This document shows positions 33,574 to 45,159 of a stretch of DNA of 64,000 nucleotides, piece after piece. The notes beneath the pieces were generated by a model. The model was not told the origin of the DNA, searched no databases, and saw nothing but the letters and a program-made list of their open reading frames with translations. The stretch comes from Trachythela sp. YZ-2020 (taxonomy: Eukaryota; Cnidaria; Anthozoa; Malacalcyonacea; Clavulariidae), in assembly GCA_016169945.1 (NCBI GenBank), contig JADLSH010000099.1, positions 248,001 to 312,000 on the forward strand, in the 5' to 3' direction. Made by a program: the position numbers and the translations under genes. Numbering within the stretch: position 1 is the stretch's first letter; the number at the start of each line of letters is the position of its first letter.

Positions 33574-34062
33574 TATTTAGTATTTTACAAGTCGAGCAAA
33601 TTTTGAATTATGGGCTTTTCAGTGAACATAATAAATGTACTACGGATGTCAACAAAGTGTCAACAAGCTCCCGAAAATCACACAATCACCACGCCCTTAA
33701 ATATTTGCAACCCTCCCATCCCATAAACACGCATGTTTTTCATTCTAAAACTTTGTTTTTCTTCGTCTGTCTGCTGAGGGCGAAGTGTCCGTTGTATTAC
33801 ACGAGTTTGTTATAATTACGATACTGTTTCAAATGCTCTCTAGAACACTTTGAAGAGTAAAAGCAATGTGTTTAAAGTTTAGAATATGACTCTGGTAGTG
33901 AGCATAAAAATATACAAACATTTTATACGCGCGTAAGGCATTAAAACTTGTAATTAGTTCGGATTTCTAAATAGTATAGAAGCGTGACAATTTCTACATG
34001 TTTGTGGGAAGGGCAACGAATGTTTTTGGGCGTATAATTGTACGTATTTTTTCGAAGCTTGA

Positions 34063-34736
34063 CAAGGCTGCCACTCGTAAGGGATTTCCCCTACGGTAGG
34101 GGATTATTGAGTTTTGTAGGGGATAGGGGATACACACGAGGAAAACAAGTTATTTGCAGAGGAGCGTAGGGGCTTACTTACATCACGGTTTGGCACACAC
34201 AAAATATGCTGTTTTTACGATAGGACATAAATAACTTTGGGACATTTAGACTTTTGATCTAAAGTCGCCTAGAATTACGTTACTCTGTACAATTACATTA
34301 ACACGCCCACTGAACAATATATGAACACGCCTTAGTTAGGTTATAAGGCCATCTTACGCGTCACGAATATTTCTCTTTGAGTGATCTTTACCACAATCCC
34401 TAACCCTAAGGCCTAACCCTATTGTGTGCGTAAAATGAACTTAGAACTCTTAATAATTATCTTGACAGTTGACACAAATCTTAATTGCTTTTCCGCCTTG
34501 CCTTGTATAAAATACTACGAACCCACAACGGTAAAACAATTATGTCAACTTACCAGACATGCAATTATTACCGAAAAATTTGCATTGGCAAAATTAGATA
34601 TTTAGGGGAAATTATGGAGGAAATATGATATTTGTAGGGGAACGTAGGGGAAAATTGCATTTGAGACGTAGGGGAGACGTAGGGATTTTTAGCATTCGTA
34701 TTAGGTGAAAATGGGATATTTAGAGTGGCAGCCCTG
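34063..34736. mobile_element. hAT-like MITE, 7-bp TSD AGCTTGA
   Basis: The terminal repeats CAAGGCTGCCACTC and GAGTGGCAGCCCTG match at 13 of 14 positions. AGCTTGA flanks both ends (34056-34062, 34737-34743). The interior repeats the motif GTAGGGGA near both ends and has a short CCCTAACCCTAA tract at about 34400. There is no transposase. Confidence 0.85.
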
Positions 34737-34743
34737 AGCTTGA

Positions 34744-36789
34744 ACACTTCGGTGACATCAGTAATATCATCTGTAGCTACCGTTTTACTTCCGGTATAAA
34801 TATTAGTTTGTTGGAACATTTGTTTGTCAAGTGTGGAGATCTACCCGATTTTAACGTACAGTATTACATATAAAGAAACATTGATATAAAGGTTATGAAG
34901 CTGTTTGTAAAGTAAATTTTATTTAACTATAGTGTGTGTTGTACTATTAGTATATTCGCTATAAGTTGCTACTTTGGTGACAGCTAGTATCATTCTGTAA
35001 CACTCCATACCAATTTGAACTAAAACAACATGCATGTTTCACTTATATTTATACTGTTAGCCTAGGAATGAAATACTTATAGTTCACACGTCATGTTTTA
35101 ACGTCATTGTGTTTCGATTTTCGGTTTATACATTTTTCTTGTTTCATTATAAATAGTGCCACCCACACTATCATGTTACGCACATAATATGACGTTTTCA
35201 TAAAAGTAAACTCGCATAGCTAGATTAGTTCTATTTAACACTTTTAGCCAAATCATGACGCTTTAATTGGTCACTTGACACTATAAATCCTAATGGGTTT
35301 TCCGCCTCGCCTTTAATATCGCCTATAAAATACCTTCTATTAAAATACCTTGCTGTGTTTTGCGAATTTTCCAGACCAGACAGCACGTTGTTTGAAGATA
35401 AAAGTACATCATACCATTTTATGATAGTTGTAGATGACTGCGTTTCGGTGAAAATACTCCAACGCAAACGCGTGCCCCGCGAGAAGCGTTTACTCTCTCG
35501 ATTGTGTTGTTGTCATACGCTTCAGGTTACAAAAGCCGTTTCTCCTGCGCTGCGATTTGCGATTTTTCCCGACAAAACGGCAAACATTGTTGAGACTAAG
35601 TTTGCTTCATATCATTCATTATATTGCGTTTCAGTATAGAGGAGCTACAATGCGTATCTTGCGAGATATAGCGAAAAACATTTTAGCCGATCGCTTGCGA
35701 CAATTTGGCGTAGCTTAGCATGAATTTACGTCTCGGTCGTGTTACTCGTGTAGGTTCTGCGATATTTCCTGACTTTCTATTTCGCCGAAATAAGTTGAAT
35801 GCATAATATTCTGAAGGAGAAAGCGTTTTATAGACAAGTCTATTCCGTCTAAAGAAACTGAGTAATCCACATTTTGTACGTCAGATACCCGACTATTTCC
35901 AGATTTGAATCTGAATGTGAAAGTGAATATGAAACTGTAGATCGTAGAGCCGACGTTACTCCTCCCAACTGGGCCAGCCCGGTCTCTATATTATATAAAC
36001 CCAGTACTGCTTACATATGTAACTGTGTTACATATAAACAGTTTCACGAGAATTAGGGGGAACTGATATAAATTGAAATTCGTCATCTACTCGCCTTGTA
36101 CTCGGACGCGATAAAGCCGGAAGGCGGAAGTACCGCAAGTACGAAACGAAGAATTTGCGACGTTAGTACATAATTTGATACAAATTATCGAACTGCTTTC
36201 TGTACGTACCTGTGCTTACACCAAAATAGGTCTCGCCAGACGATTTACCGTATTTTTGACGATGTAAGATACCTCTTTAGTCTTTCTTTGAACAGTTTCA
36301 GTATTCTCGCATATTTCTCTTGCAAAACCACAAAAAAATAGCTCGCTCCAGTCTCCACTGCACCAACCTCGCGAATTCCTTGGCATACATTCTAGAATTC
36401 CTCAGTTTTCCCACAATTCTGCAATTTGCCTCGCCGAAGTTTTATAGACAACTATAAAATATATGACAAATTAAATTCTAAAATTCAAGATACCATGCTA
36501 AAAACAGCAAATATGATATAATATTTTAATACTCTTTGTTAAATTTATGACGATCAGAATACTGACATTACAATACTACATAATTTGATTATTTTTGACG
36601 ATGTCATTCTGAGAGATGTAAAATAGTGATTCTGACTTGCTAAATTTGTTGTAGATGTTGCTCAGTTGTGGTGGTCAAATGGTTGTTGTAAACAAAGTGT
36701 ATATTCTAAAATGCTGAAGATTTCAGAGGTTCTTAAGCGTTTGTTTTCGGTCTGTTAGATGATCGAGCAAGATATTAAAGTTATTAGAA
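34744..36789. other. Upstream region of LRRC45
   Basis: No gene or repeat end was recognised, and the short open frames have no domain. The last few hundred bases presumably contain the LRRC45 promoter, but no element could be supported. Confidence 0.4.
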
Positions 36790-39700
36790 ATGGAAGAGTT
36801 TTATAAACGCTATCTTCGAGTGTGCAAAGAGTGTCTTGTGTCTCCATTGGAATGTGTCATATCTCAACTGCAGCGTAGAACTGAGGACGATGCAAAAATA
36901 CTTGACCTGTCGTCCTATAACTTTACCCCAGATGACTGCAATGCTCTCGCTAAAACATTATCATACGATACTTATTTTAAGGAAGTTCGTCTTAACGACT
37001 GTTTACTGAGTGAAGATGCTTCCAAAATACTTTTATACGGTTTGCTTCGCAGTCGATCGCTCGAAACTATCGACCTCAAAGGCAACAATTTGCGTTGTTC
37101 TGGTGCCGAAGCTGTTGGTATTTTCTTGAAGAAAAACACTTCGGTTCGTTGTCTGCGTTTAGACTGGAATTCTCTGGGTCTGTGGGGCACTGGTGTAGGC
37201 ACCTTAGCTGAAGGCCTAGCTGTCAATCAAACTGTGGTGTTACTGGACCTGAGAAATAATCAAATATCACATGATGGGGCAACGGAGTTGGCTTCGTGTC
37301 TCAAAAGAAATTCAACACTGAAAGCATTAGACTTACGTTGGAATAATGCTGGTTTACTTGGAGGACGTGCATTTCTTACAGCCCTGCAGTATAATAAATC
37401 CTTAACATCGTTAGAGTTACAAGGTATTTAACCCATTATCTGGCAATGCGCCCTACTTTAGTATTTTACTCTGTGTAACGCCAGACGATTTTTTACTCGT
37501 AAGTGGTAGGGTACTGCCAGTTAATGGGTTGACAAAACTATCTGCCAGTGTCTCTTGTTAACCCATTAGCTGGCAATGCGTCCTACTTTAGTACTTTACT
37601 CTGTCTAACACCAGATGATTCTACTTGTCAGTGGTAGGGTACTGCCAGTTAATGAGTTAATGTAGTAGTTCACTGCACTTAATGGCCAGGCAAACATGCA
37701 ATATAACATTACTTATTATTGTCATAATATAATTTATTGTCATTTGCCAACATTGAAGGCAATTTTGAATAGGGCCCTGAAAAATTTAAATGAATATTTT
37801 ATCAAATATTTCCCCATTTTATACCCACCCTGGGAAACATTCTTGGGAAAACAAGTGTGCTTTTCGGTAGCAGTGACGTGTGCTTAATTACAAAATATTT
37901 TTGGCTGCAAATTTAGGTTGCCAACTAGACTTGCTCCAAGTTAGTCTCTTAAAGGGATTTTTATTGGGGAGTTATAAAGGATTGAAGAGTTAAAAGATTG
38001 GGGAGTAATAAAGGATACACAAAAATGCGGGCAGGAGGAAATTAAGACGGGAACGCGGGACGCGAGAAAATTGGGAGGGATTTTTATTGGGGAGTTACAT
38101 AGGGCACACAAAAATGCGGGCAGGAGGAAATTAAGGCGGGGTAACAGGCGACGGGAGGTGAGAAAATTGGGAGAGGAGAGACAGATTTGTGTCCCTTGCA
38201 GGAATTTGAATCCGATTTTAAATTCGGCACAAAAGTGAACTGACAAGTTTGTGCCTTGCGATACTGATATTTGACACCAGAACCTGTTGGCGCAGACATG
38301 AAAACATCTTGTTTAGAATGATATGTTTCTGCCACTTGCCTTTGCTGGCCTTTTGTAGTTTTTGTAGCCACATTTTGTCACTCCATGCACAATAGCATCC
38401 TTTATAGATCTCATTCTAAGCCTCAGACGAAAACAAACACTTTCAGTTCACCGCAAACTGTGATTATTTCCTCACTACCGATGGTACAGATGACAGCTTA
38501 TATTTAATCTATTTCCGAATAAACATCAGGGTACTGGTCCCGCCTGCGGTGGCAGTGCTGGCCACCACTCAAACCAATGTGGATTTTTCTACCTGGTACT
38601 AAAAAAGTATCAAATATGTCAAAAGTAAAACATCTGAAAGATACTATCGACAAATAAACCTGTTACAACATGTGAAATAATAACACTATAAAATTACTTG
38701 AAAGTATTCCTTATAATTTCTTCACACCTCAATTTGTGCATAAGATAGCTCAGTGCACAGTTTGAACCAAACTTGTTTATATGACTGTCCTGGATTCTCC
38801 TGTTCCTACCTCCCCTCCCCCCCTTTCCTGCTATGCCCACTAATACACTAGTAGACTATCACAAACATAATCATTACGGTGATAATGGGAGGGCATTTTG
38901 TTACTGATCTACTTTAGGTCATTTTTTAACCTTAACATCTACTTTTGGTGAAATCCTATGATATTTGCCCAAAATAATGATGGATCAATTAGATATCGGT
39001 CAGGTGTGCAATATTCATATCCATATTATATATTCATAGGAAACAACGTTCCTCAAGACACGCTTAAAGCAATTGCTGTTGCCATAAAGTTGAATGGTGA
39101 ACGAGAAACTGCACGCAATCAAGAGAATGCAAGAACAGTGAAAATGATGAGAACAATTGAAAAGATTGAATTTGAAAATACAACGCAGGTATACTGTAAA
39201 CCACGTACCACTACTTCGTTATAATTACTGTACTAATAGACAATCATCCTGCTTCCCCATCGACCCCATGCATGTCTGTGAACAGGTTGGCAATTAATAT
39301 TCCAAAATTTACATTTTCGCAAGGCTACAAAAACCTTCTGTTTCTTGTCAGCGCGCGTCATTTTTAACTGCGCGTCAACGTTTTTTTTTGGCAAATACGG
39401 TCCATCAATATCCTTGCAAAATGAAGTACTCTTAAATAAAAATGTTATTCTTAACTATTAAACCTGCAAATTTGGTGACAGTTTATCATTAAAAGCATAA
39501 AAAATCACTATACACTTTAAAAAAAATAGAAAAATACTCGCCGATTTCTCCAAGAAAGCGCCTCCTTATTAACTCTTAAGAAAAAAGAAGGGCGAAAAAA
39601 AAGCCGCGTCGCCGCGTCAATTCTGCACAAACCCACTGACCAGAAACAGAATAGTTTTGGCCTAATGATTTAATTCAACTGAACAAAACTTTTGGCCGCA

Positions 39701-41827
39701 AGCAAGTAACTGTGATTTTACATTATATATACATTACGACAGATATAGAGCAAGAATGTAACACATTTACATTTCATTAATTTGTACTGTGCAAACACCT
39801 TCTACTATTTATCATATCGAACGAGATGCCGAGAAAAATCTTGATATTTACCGTTACACCATATTCGCTGGCATCACTCCCATCTGATATACCGAACTTG
39901 CGGTTAATGCTCAGCAACTGGACTCTGTAGCTCAGTTGGTTAGAACGATGCACCGGAATCGCAGGACCGCAGGTTCAATTCCTGCCAGAGGGCCTAAGTT
40001 GCATTTTTCGCAACTGCTTCTGGCTAGGTCTAAAAAAATGTATATAAATTACCGTTCGAGTATTCCACCTGCAGTCGCCGCCGCTTATACTGTATGCAAA
40101 TCCTTTTTGCCAACTCGATTTTTGCATGTAAGCGGATTTTGCATGTAAGCGGATTCGTTCCCAGGACGCGCATCCTGGAAAATCTATTAGCATAATACAA
40201 AATGATAAAAAATACCAAAGCCAGTTTCAACTTAGCAACATGCGACAACAGATTTTAAGAAAGGATAGAAAATAGCTTTCTAAAATTGTACTTATCAATA
40301 AACTAAAAATATACAAGGTAACTGTTCTTATTTTTGGAAATAAAAATCAATTAATGTTTGCTTTTTGGCAACATTTCAAAATTTTTATTTGCATGTAGGA
40401 AACTTTTGCATATAAACGACATTTCTTTGCATATAAGCGGATTAAAAAGACTAATTTTCTTAATTTAAAGTTTGGTTTTGGATTCCCAAAATCTTTGAAT
40501 ATAAGCGACTTTTGCATATAAGCGACTTTTGCATATAAGCGACTTGCATATAAGCGGCGGCGACTGTACTAACACCTTCTATTATTTATTCTATCGAACG
40601 AGATGCCGAGAAAAATCTTGACACTTTACACTATTCATTATTTGCTTAATAAGATTGGTAAACGTATTTCAGGTCTCCATGCTACAAGATAAATTAGAAG
40701 AGCAGAGTAAAGTCAATGAAAAGCTTACGAAATCAAGTCATAGTAAAATAAAGCAACTTAAAGAATCGCTGGATAAAAATAAAACTTCTTCTCACGAGAT
40801 CTCCAAAGAGCTGCAATCAACAAAAAACGAGCTGCTGATGAGAGATCAGAAAAGTTCAGCTTTGCATGGCTTGGTAAACGAATTGAAAAACGAATTATCT
40901 GCAGAGAAAACAAAAGGCAAACAACTTGAAAGTGAGGTTCAGCTTTTGAAGGAAAACGGATCAAAACTGCAGGGGAATGTTGATGAACTAAAAACGGAAG
41001 AAGAAGAATTACAAAAAGTAATCAATAAATTGGAAAATGATATTGCTAGAATAAACGTCGAACACAAAACCAAGCTGAAAGAGATGGAGTCAAAACACGA
41101 GGAGTCCATTGCATACAACCAGGGTGAACACGCAAGTGAAGTGAAAAATTTACACTCAAATTTTAAAGATAAAGAGTCAATAATGAAAAGTAAAATTGAA
41201 AGCCTTGAGAAAGAGAAGACGAATGCTGAAGAGAAGATCAGTCAACTCAAATCTGAAGTAATGTCTAATAAATTGAAAGCCGAAGAAGATATGTTTAACT
41301 TAAAAACACAACACAAGCATGAGCATCTCCTAAGCTCCAAACAATACGAAGAAAGAATAAGCGCTTTGCAAACCTCAAGAGATGAACAGCATGTTCAAAT
41401 GAGTAAATATCTCAACCAAATTGCCGAATTGCAAAAGGAACTAAATCTGAAAGGGAAAGAGTTATCTGAGCTTAAAGAGGAAAGAGATGCTGCTGCTAAA
41501 GAAATGCATCGAAAGGAAAGTGACCATAAGACAGAAATAGCTCGCTTAAAAATGGATCTCGAATCGGAAAAGAAGACACAAGATAATCTAAGAGATAATA
41601 TATCAAGCATGGAATCAAACATGAAGGAGAATGGCAGAAAACAGAAGGACTTGATTGGCAGTAAAGATCGTGAAATTGAGTGCCTTGAAGAAAAGCTACA
41701 AGCAAGAGAAACCGATCTTAAAAGACAGCGTGAAGACGAGATTCGAAGAGCAGATCTTCTCGAGTCCGCCATTTTTACATATGTGAACAGCACAAGGTCT
41801 TCGAGACCACCTTCCCCTTCCAAGTGA
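36790..41827 (+). CDS. LRRC45: LRRC45, centriole-linker LRR/coiled-coil protein
   Basis: Three exons: 36790-37423, 39040-39188 and 40673-41827 (TGA). Phases 1 and 0 close exactly and give 645 aa; vertebrate LRRC45 is about 670. An in-frame TGA 30 bases upstream fixes the ATG. Exon 1 opens MEEFYKRYLRVCKE and carries leucine-rich repeats with LDLKGNNLR, LDLRNNQISHDGA and LDLRWNNAGLLGGRA, all close to the vertebrate protein as I remember it. The GNN of the last repeat spans intron 1. Exons 2 and 3 are a long coiled coil of Glu/Lys-rich heptads, ending RADLLESAIFTYV and a Ser-Pro tail as in the family. The known role is in the fibre-like linker that holds centrosomes together and in early ciliogenesis. 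Introns 1 and 2 contain MITEs and an interrupted SINE. No polyadenylation signal was seen. Confidence 0.95.
37429..37659. mobile_element. Two tandem MITE copies in LRRC45 intron 1
   Basis: Copies at 37429-37530 and 37559-37659 share about 85-90 percent of bases. Each has inverted ends, TAACCCATTAGCTGGCA and TGCCAGTTAATGGGTT. Copy 1 begins within a few bases of the splice donor. Palindromic units like this can form a hairpin in the pre-mRNA. Confidence 0.85.
37954..38172. repeat. Tandem duplication, ~95-123-bp unit
   Basis: Unit 1 (37954-38076) and unit 2 (38077-38172) both start GGGATTTTTATTGGGGAGTTA and share AAATGCGGGCAGGAGGAAATTAA. Unit 1 has an extra segment. Confidence 0.8.
38175..39039. 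other. Rest of LRRC45 intron 1
   Basis: No repeat or exon was recognised apart from the acceptor TATTCATAG at its end. Confidence 0.4.
39790..40630 (+). mobile_element. tRNA-derived SINE, split by a MITE
   Basis: The tRNA-like head is at 39920-39994: A box TAGCTCAGTTGGTTAGA, B box GGTTCAATTCC, and ends GGACTCTG and CAGAGGGCC. It is followed by GCAACTGCTTCTGGCTAGG and a tail. The same unit in reverse lies at 47735-48025. Comparison shows that this copy is interrupted between CCACCTG and CTAACACCTTCTA by the MITE at 40070-40567. The motif CGAACGAGATGCCGAGAAAA occurs both before (about 39824) and after (about 40592) the unit, so the SINE is part of a tandem arrangement. It lies in LRRC45 intron 2. 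Diverged pairing in the acceptor stem argues against a working tRNA gene. Confidence 0.75.
40070..40567. mobile_element. MITE with CAGTCGCCGCCGCTTATA ends
   Basis: The left end CAGTCGCCGCCGCTTATA pairs with TATAAGCGGCGGCGACTG on the right. Subterminal arrays of GCATATAAGCGAC (right) and GCATGTAAGCGGATT (left) repeat several times. It is inserted into the SINE described above; the copy at 47735-48025 shows the site without it. Confidence 0.8.
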
Positions 41828-42026
41828 CTTGGTTGATAGTTGGAAAATTATTTGTCACTGTTTTACTTTCGCTTTGAACGGTGTTTTAAACATCGTGTTA
41901 CTGCGGTTAACAGAACTTAAAACAAGGTTTTGGTGTAGGGGGGCATTCGTCTGTTTTGGCATGACGTTGAACTTTACATATACAAAAAAAACAGTGCGTC
42001 GCCACGGAGTGGTCGGGTTGGACCAG
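41828..42026. other. LRRC45 downstream flank
   Basis: No polyadenylation hexamer was recognised in the first 200 bases after the stop. Confidence 0.3.
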
Positions 42027-42597
42027 TGAACTCTAAGTAGACTGGAACGCTAACTCGGCCGCCATCTTTGAAGCCAAATTGAAGGCCGCCATTGAAGGTC
42101 CGAAGCCGAAAATACACCGCTTAAAAGCGTCGATTTTCTTACACAAAACATCCTCATTGGAGCAAGATTAAAGGCCTAAAACAAACAACAATACTTGAAC
42201 TTTAGTAAAAAACAAGTTTCAAGACCGTAGAAAGATTTTAACCTTATTTTTTTTAAAGTTGAAGAGCGAAGTTTTCATCGGCACGTTCAAACTTGTCCAA
42301 TATTTCGAATATAAAGCTGACACCCCTGAAGTTTTTGCAATTGGTGGATGTAGACTACTTAGAACTATCCAGAAAACCATTGAAAAATTCGGATGAAAAA
42401 GCTATTTTTCTTTCTCATTTTCGCTAAAGAAGAAACTTTTGACTGAATTTCCCACTCCTCAAAACTCGCCTTAGTCCTTTTGAAAGTGCATTTTAGTCGC
42501 GTTTTTGAAAGTGCATTTCAAATTATGCATAAATTTGGCTTCACCCAATCATAGGGCTTAATCATAGGAGTTAGCGTTCCAGTCTACTTAGAGTTCA
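42027..42597. mobile_element. MITE, 29-bp inverted ends
   Basis: The ends start TGAACTCTAAGTAGACTGGA (42027) with the exact complement finishing at 42597. The interior is non-coding. A second short GTTCTACTTAGAGTTCA follows directly at about 42600-42617, perhaps an end of a further copy. Confidence 0.85.
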
Positions 42598-42619
42598 ATG
42601 TTCTACTTAGAGTTCATTT

Positions 42620-43079
42620 TCTCCAAAACGGAATTTTTAGTTTCTCCAAATTCGTGGGGGGAAAACATTAGAAGGGTACAAACCATGTCGTGGTTTAGTA
42701 TAAGTTAAATTAAGCCATTGGTTTTCAGACTTTATCCTATTCATGTCTTATTATGAAAAGTACAAATTTTGAAGTCCTTAAATTTATTTTCTTTTGAGTA
42801 TTTTTTACGGCGTTTGCTTGTCTTAGCCTAAAAAGCAGGAAATGGCATTTCAGGGGCTAAATATTTCAAATATTTTCCTAGAGGATCATGCCCCCGGATC
42901 ATCCTCTCACACCTTCGGTGCTTGTTTGTCCACCCTAGTTTTTTCACGCCGGCGAGGCCACTGGTGCAAAGTGTACCATTGTTATCTTTAACTACTGACT
43001 AGGGTCACAGAACGTCCCTGTTTGGAATATCTGTGAATGTAAAACGTGTAAAAATACAAAATACAAAAACGTTTTCATG
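42620..43079. other. Unrecognised intergenic DNA
   Basis: No repeat end or gene was recognised. Confidence 0.35.
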
Positions 43080-43084
43080 CACTG

Positions 43085-43434
43085 CAGGGCTCAAAATAAC
43101 GGCCGATAGGTTTCCGGTCAGCTTGATTTTAGCTCGGTCAAAATCTGTTTTTGACCGGTCACTAATACGCATATACTAACAGTGAAACAAATCAGAAGAA
43201 TTTGTTCAGAGACATCGCTTTTATTGTTTCACGGTGACGTTCTAAACGCTCAAGACGTTAGCAATCACCGTGTATTTAGGTGGATAGGCAACGTTATCAG
43301 TGTTACTGTAGTGCATTCGGGGAAATCTTTATCATAAGGATTTAAAATTCTAGCGGAAGGCATGAAAATGTGACCTGTCAACAGGCATTTTTGGCCGGTC
43401 ATTGACCGTTGACCGGCCGTTATTTTGAGCCCTG
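43085..43434. mobile_element. MITE with CAGGGCTCAAAATAACGGCC ends
   Basis: The terminal inverted repeats are about 21 bp and perfect; GACCGGTCA-type motifs repeat inside. The flanking CACTG on both sides (43080-43084, 43435-43439) may be a 5-bp target duplication. Confidence 0.8.
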
Positions 43435-43439
43435 CACTG

Positions 43440-44183
43440 ATCAGTCTCTACACAAAAATCAATCATGTACCGTAAATTATATACGACAGATTTGCCACTG
43501 AAAAATAACCAAATGTAGTTAATCAAATCCCTTGTGGAGATTGTTCATGGAACTACATTGGCGAATCAGGAAAATCATTTGAAACAAGTAGGAAAGAGCA
43601 CATCCGGATCACGTTAAGAATTATGAACACACATGATTTCAACATACACTCCACATTCTCAACACTCCGCATTTTCAACGCTCCGCACTCCGGCACTCCG
43701 CATATTCATTCAAACAGGGTTTCCACTTTCATGGAAATTTCCACATTTTATAGAATTTTTGAAGTAAAATCAGGTGATATGGAATTTTTTATGGCATTGG
43801 AAAAAACATGGAAATTCTATGGAAATTTCAGTATCTAGCAGAGTATCTAGTAAATAATATCAATTGTATATATTGAATACTAAGTGTTAAAAGTCCAAAG
43901 AATTTGCTAAATATCATGTTTAATCCTATTTTCAAGGCCAAGTCACCTATAATATGGACGTAAATCTCGAATACCCAAGTTTCAAATTCGCTCCAGAGTT
44001 ATAGATATTGAAACATGTATGGGATAATGTCAGGGGATAATATGGGTTATTGTTGAGTAAATTGTGATACTTCGGGATAGCATTGGGAATTTTTGGTACA
44101 ATGCATATTTGGACTGAGAGGGACGAATAATGGTACACAAAACAATAACTTTAATAGTCGCCTACACGATTCCTGCATTTATA
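43440..44183. other. Unrecognised intergenic DNA
   Basis: A short stretch at 43620-43720 repeats CACTCCGCA-like words. The open frames have no domain. Confidence 0.35.
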
Positions 44184-44416
44184 CATGGTGTCTCAAAAAA
44201 ACTGCAACCCTATAATTTTCATAACAGCCACTGCTAATTAGCATTTAAATGGCTGTGCAACTTATGCTCCTGGGATTTGAAAATACGTTCTAATTGTCCA
44301 CGTTATACTGTAGCTATATATTGTGGTTACGCAGCTTTGGGGTCAATTAGTGCTGAATCATGCAAATTATAAAAATATCTGATTTCAAAGGGTTGCAGTT
44401 TTTTTGAGACACCCTG
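44184..44416. mobile_element. mariner-type MITE, TA target
   Basis: Element of 233 bp. The inverted ends are GGTGTCTCAAAAAAACTGCA-like (24 bp perfect inside CATG/CAGG), flanked by TA on both sides. TA duplication and CAGGGTGTCTC-type ends fit the Tc1/mariner superfamily. There is no transposase. Confidence 0.8.
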
Positions 44417-44470
44417 TATATAAACCGCTGTAAAAATTATCCTCGTTCATCTGTTGACAGTTAGTAAATG

Positions 44471-44650
44471 ACCATTTGCAGAACTACTGGAGCGTACCAT
44501 TATACACGCATAGCCTCGACTTCATTGTTTTGAAAACAGACAGAAACTTCAAACATTACGGATATTATTACGTAAGACTGAATAAAATTCAAAGTTGTAA
44601 TGAAAGAATGAAGTCGAAGCTATGCGTGTATTCCAGTAATTCTGCAAATG
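44471..44650. repeat. Inverted repeat, ~45-bp arms
   Basis: CATTTGCAGAACTACTGGAG onward to CGACTTCAT (44523) pairs with ATGAAGTCGAAGCTATGCGT onward to 44650. It is probably a small fold-back MITE. Confidence 0.8.
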
Positions 44651-44672
44651 ATCTGTACTCTGTTGGTCGATT

Positions 44673-44728
44673 AGGCTCAGATTCCAGCCGTTGGGGTTCC
44701 CGTTCCCCAACGGCTGGAATCTGAGCCT
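44673..44728. repeat. Perfect 24-bp stem hairpin
   Basis: AGGCTCAGATTCCAGCCGTT begins the left arm at 44673-44696. An 8-base loop, TTCCCGTT, follows, then the exact complement at 44705-44728. The stem has no mismatch. Confidence 0.9.
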
Positions 44729-45159
44729 ATAGGTCGATCAGATAGCCGAAATCTCGTTAATAGAAATATTTGGTCCGAGAACGTTGTGATTTATTGTTTA
44801 TCAACCTGGCCGCGCATCGTCCATATTCTTACATTAATTTAACTTTTTCTCCAACACTAATAAAAATTTACACGCCAATAAATAATAAACGCCCCTTTTA
44901 CGGAGCTACTGACAAAATTCTGGTTTACTCTGGGCGTTTATTAGAGAGTGGGCGTTTATTAGATTGAAAAGTCTGGTAATATGTAGGGGTAATGTGGGTG
45001 AATGTAGGAAGATAGGGGGCGAACAGGGGCGGCGAAGACCGCATGGTCATCATTCGAAGAAATTATTTCTGGCAAGAAAGAAAAAATTATTTCGTGCTTG
45101 GTCGAAGTTCTTTTTCCCTTTTGGCCTTTTCGGCCTTTCCATCTTGCTTGTGAGGAAAC
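44729..45159. other. CDV3 upstream region
   Basis: GGGCGTTTATTAG repeats near 44930-44965. The last 100 bp before the CDV3 start is presumably its 5' untranslated region. No promoter element could be supported. Confidence 0.35.

Noticed and set aside
39920..39994. Functional tRNA gene
   Set aside because: A and B boxes are present, but the acceptor stem pairs poorly, the anticodon loop is irregular, and the same sequence with the same flanks recurs at 47845 and 51000, which marks a SINE.
41395..41823. Minus-strand Ser/Phe-rich frame
   Set aside because: It is the complement of the LRRC45 coiled-coil exon.
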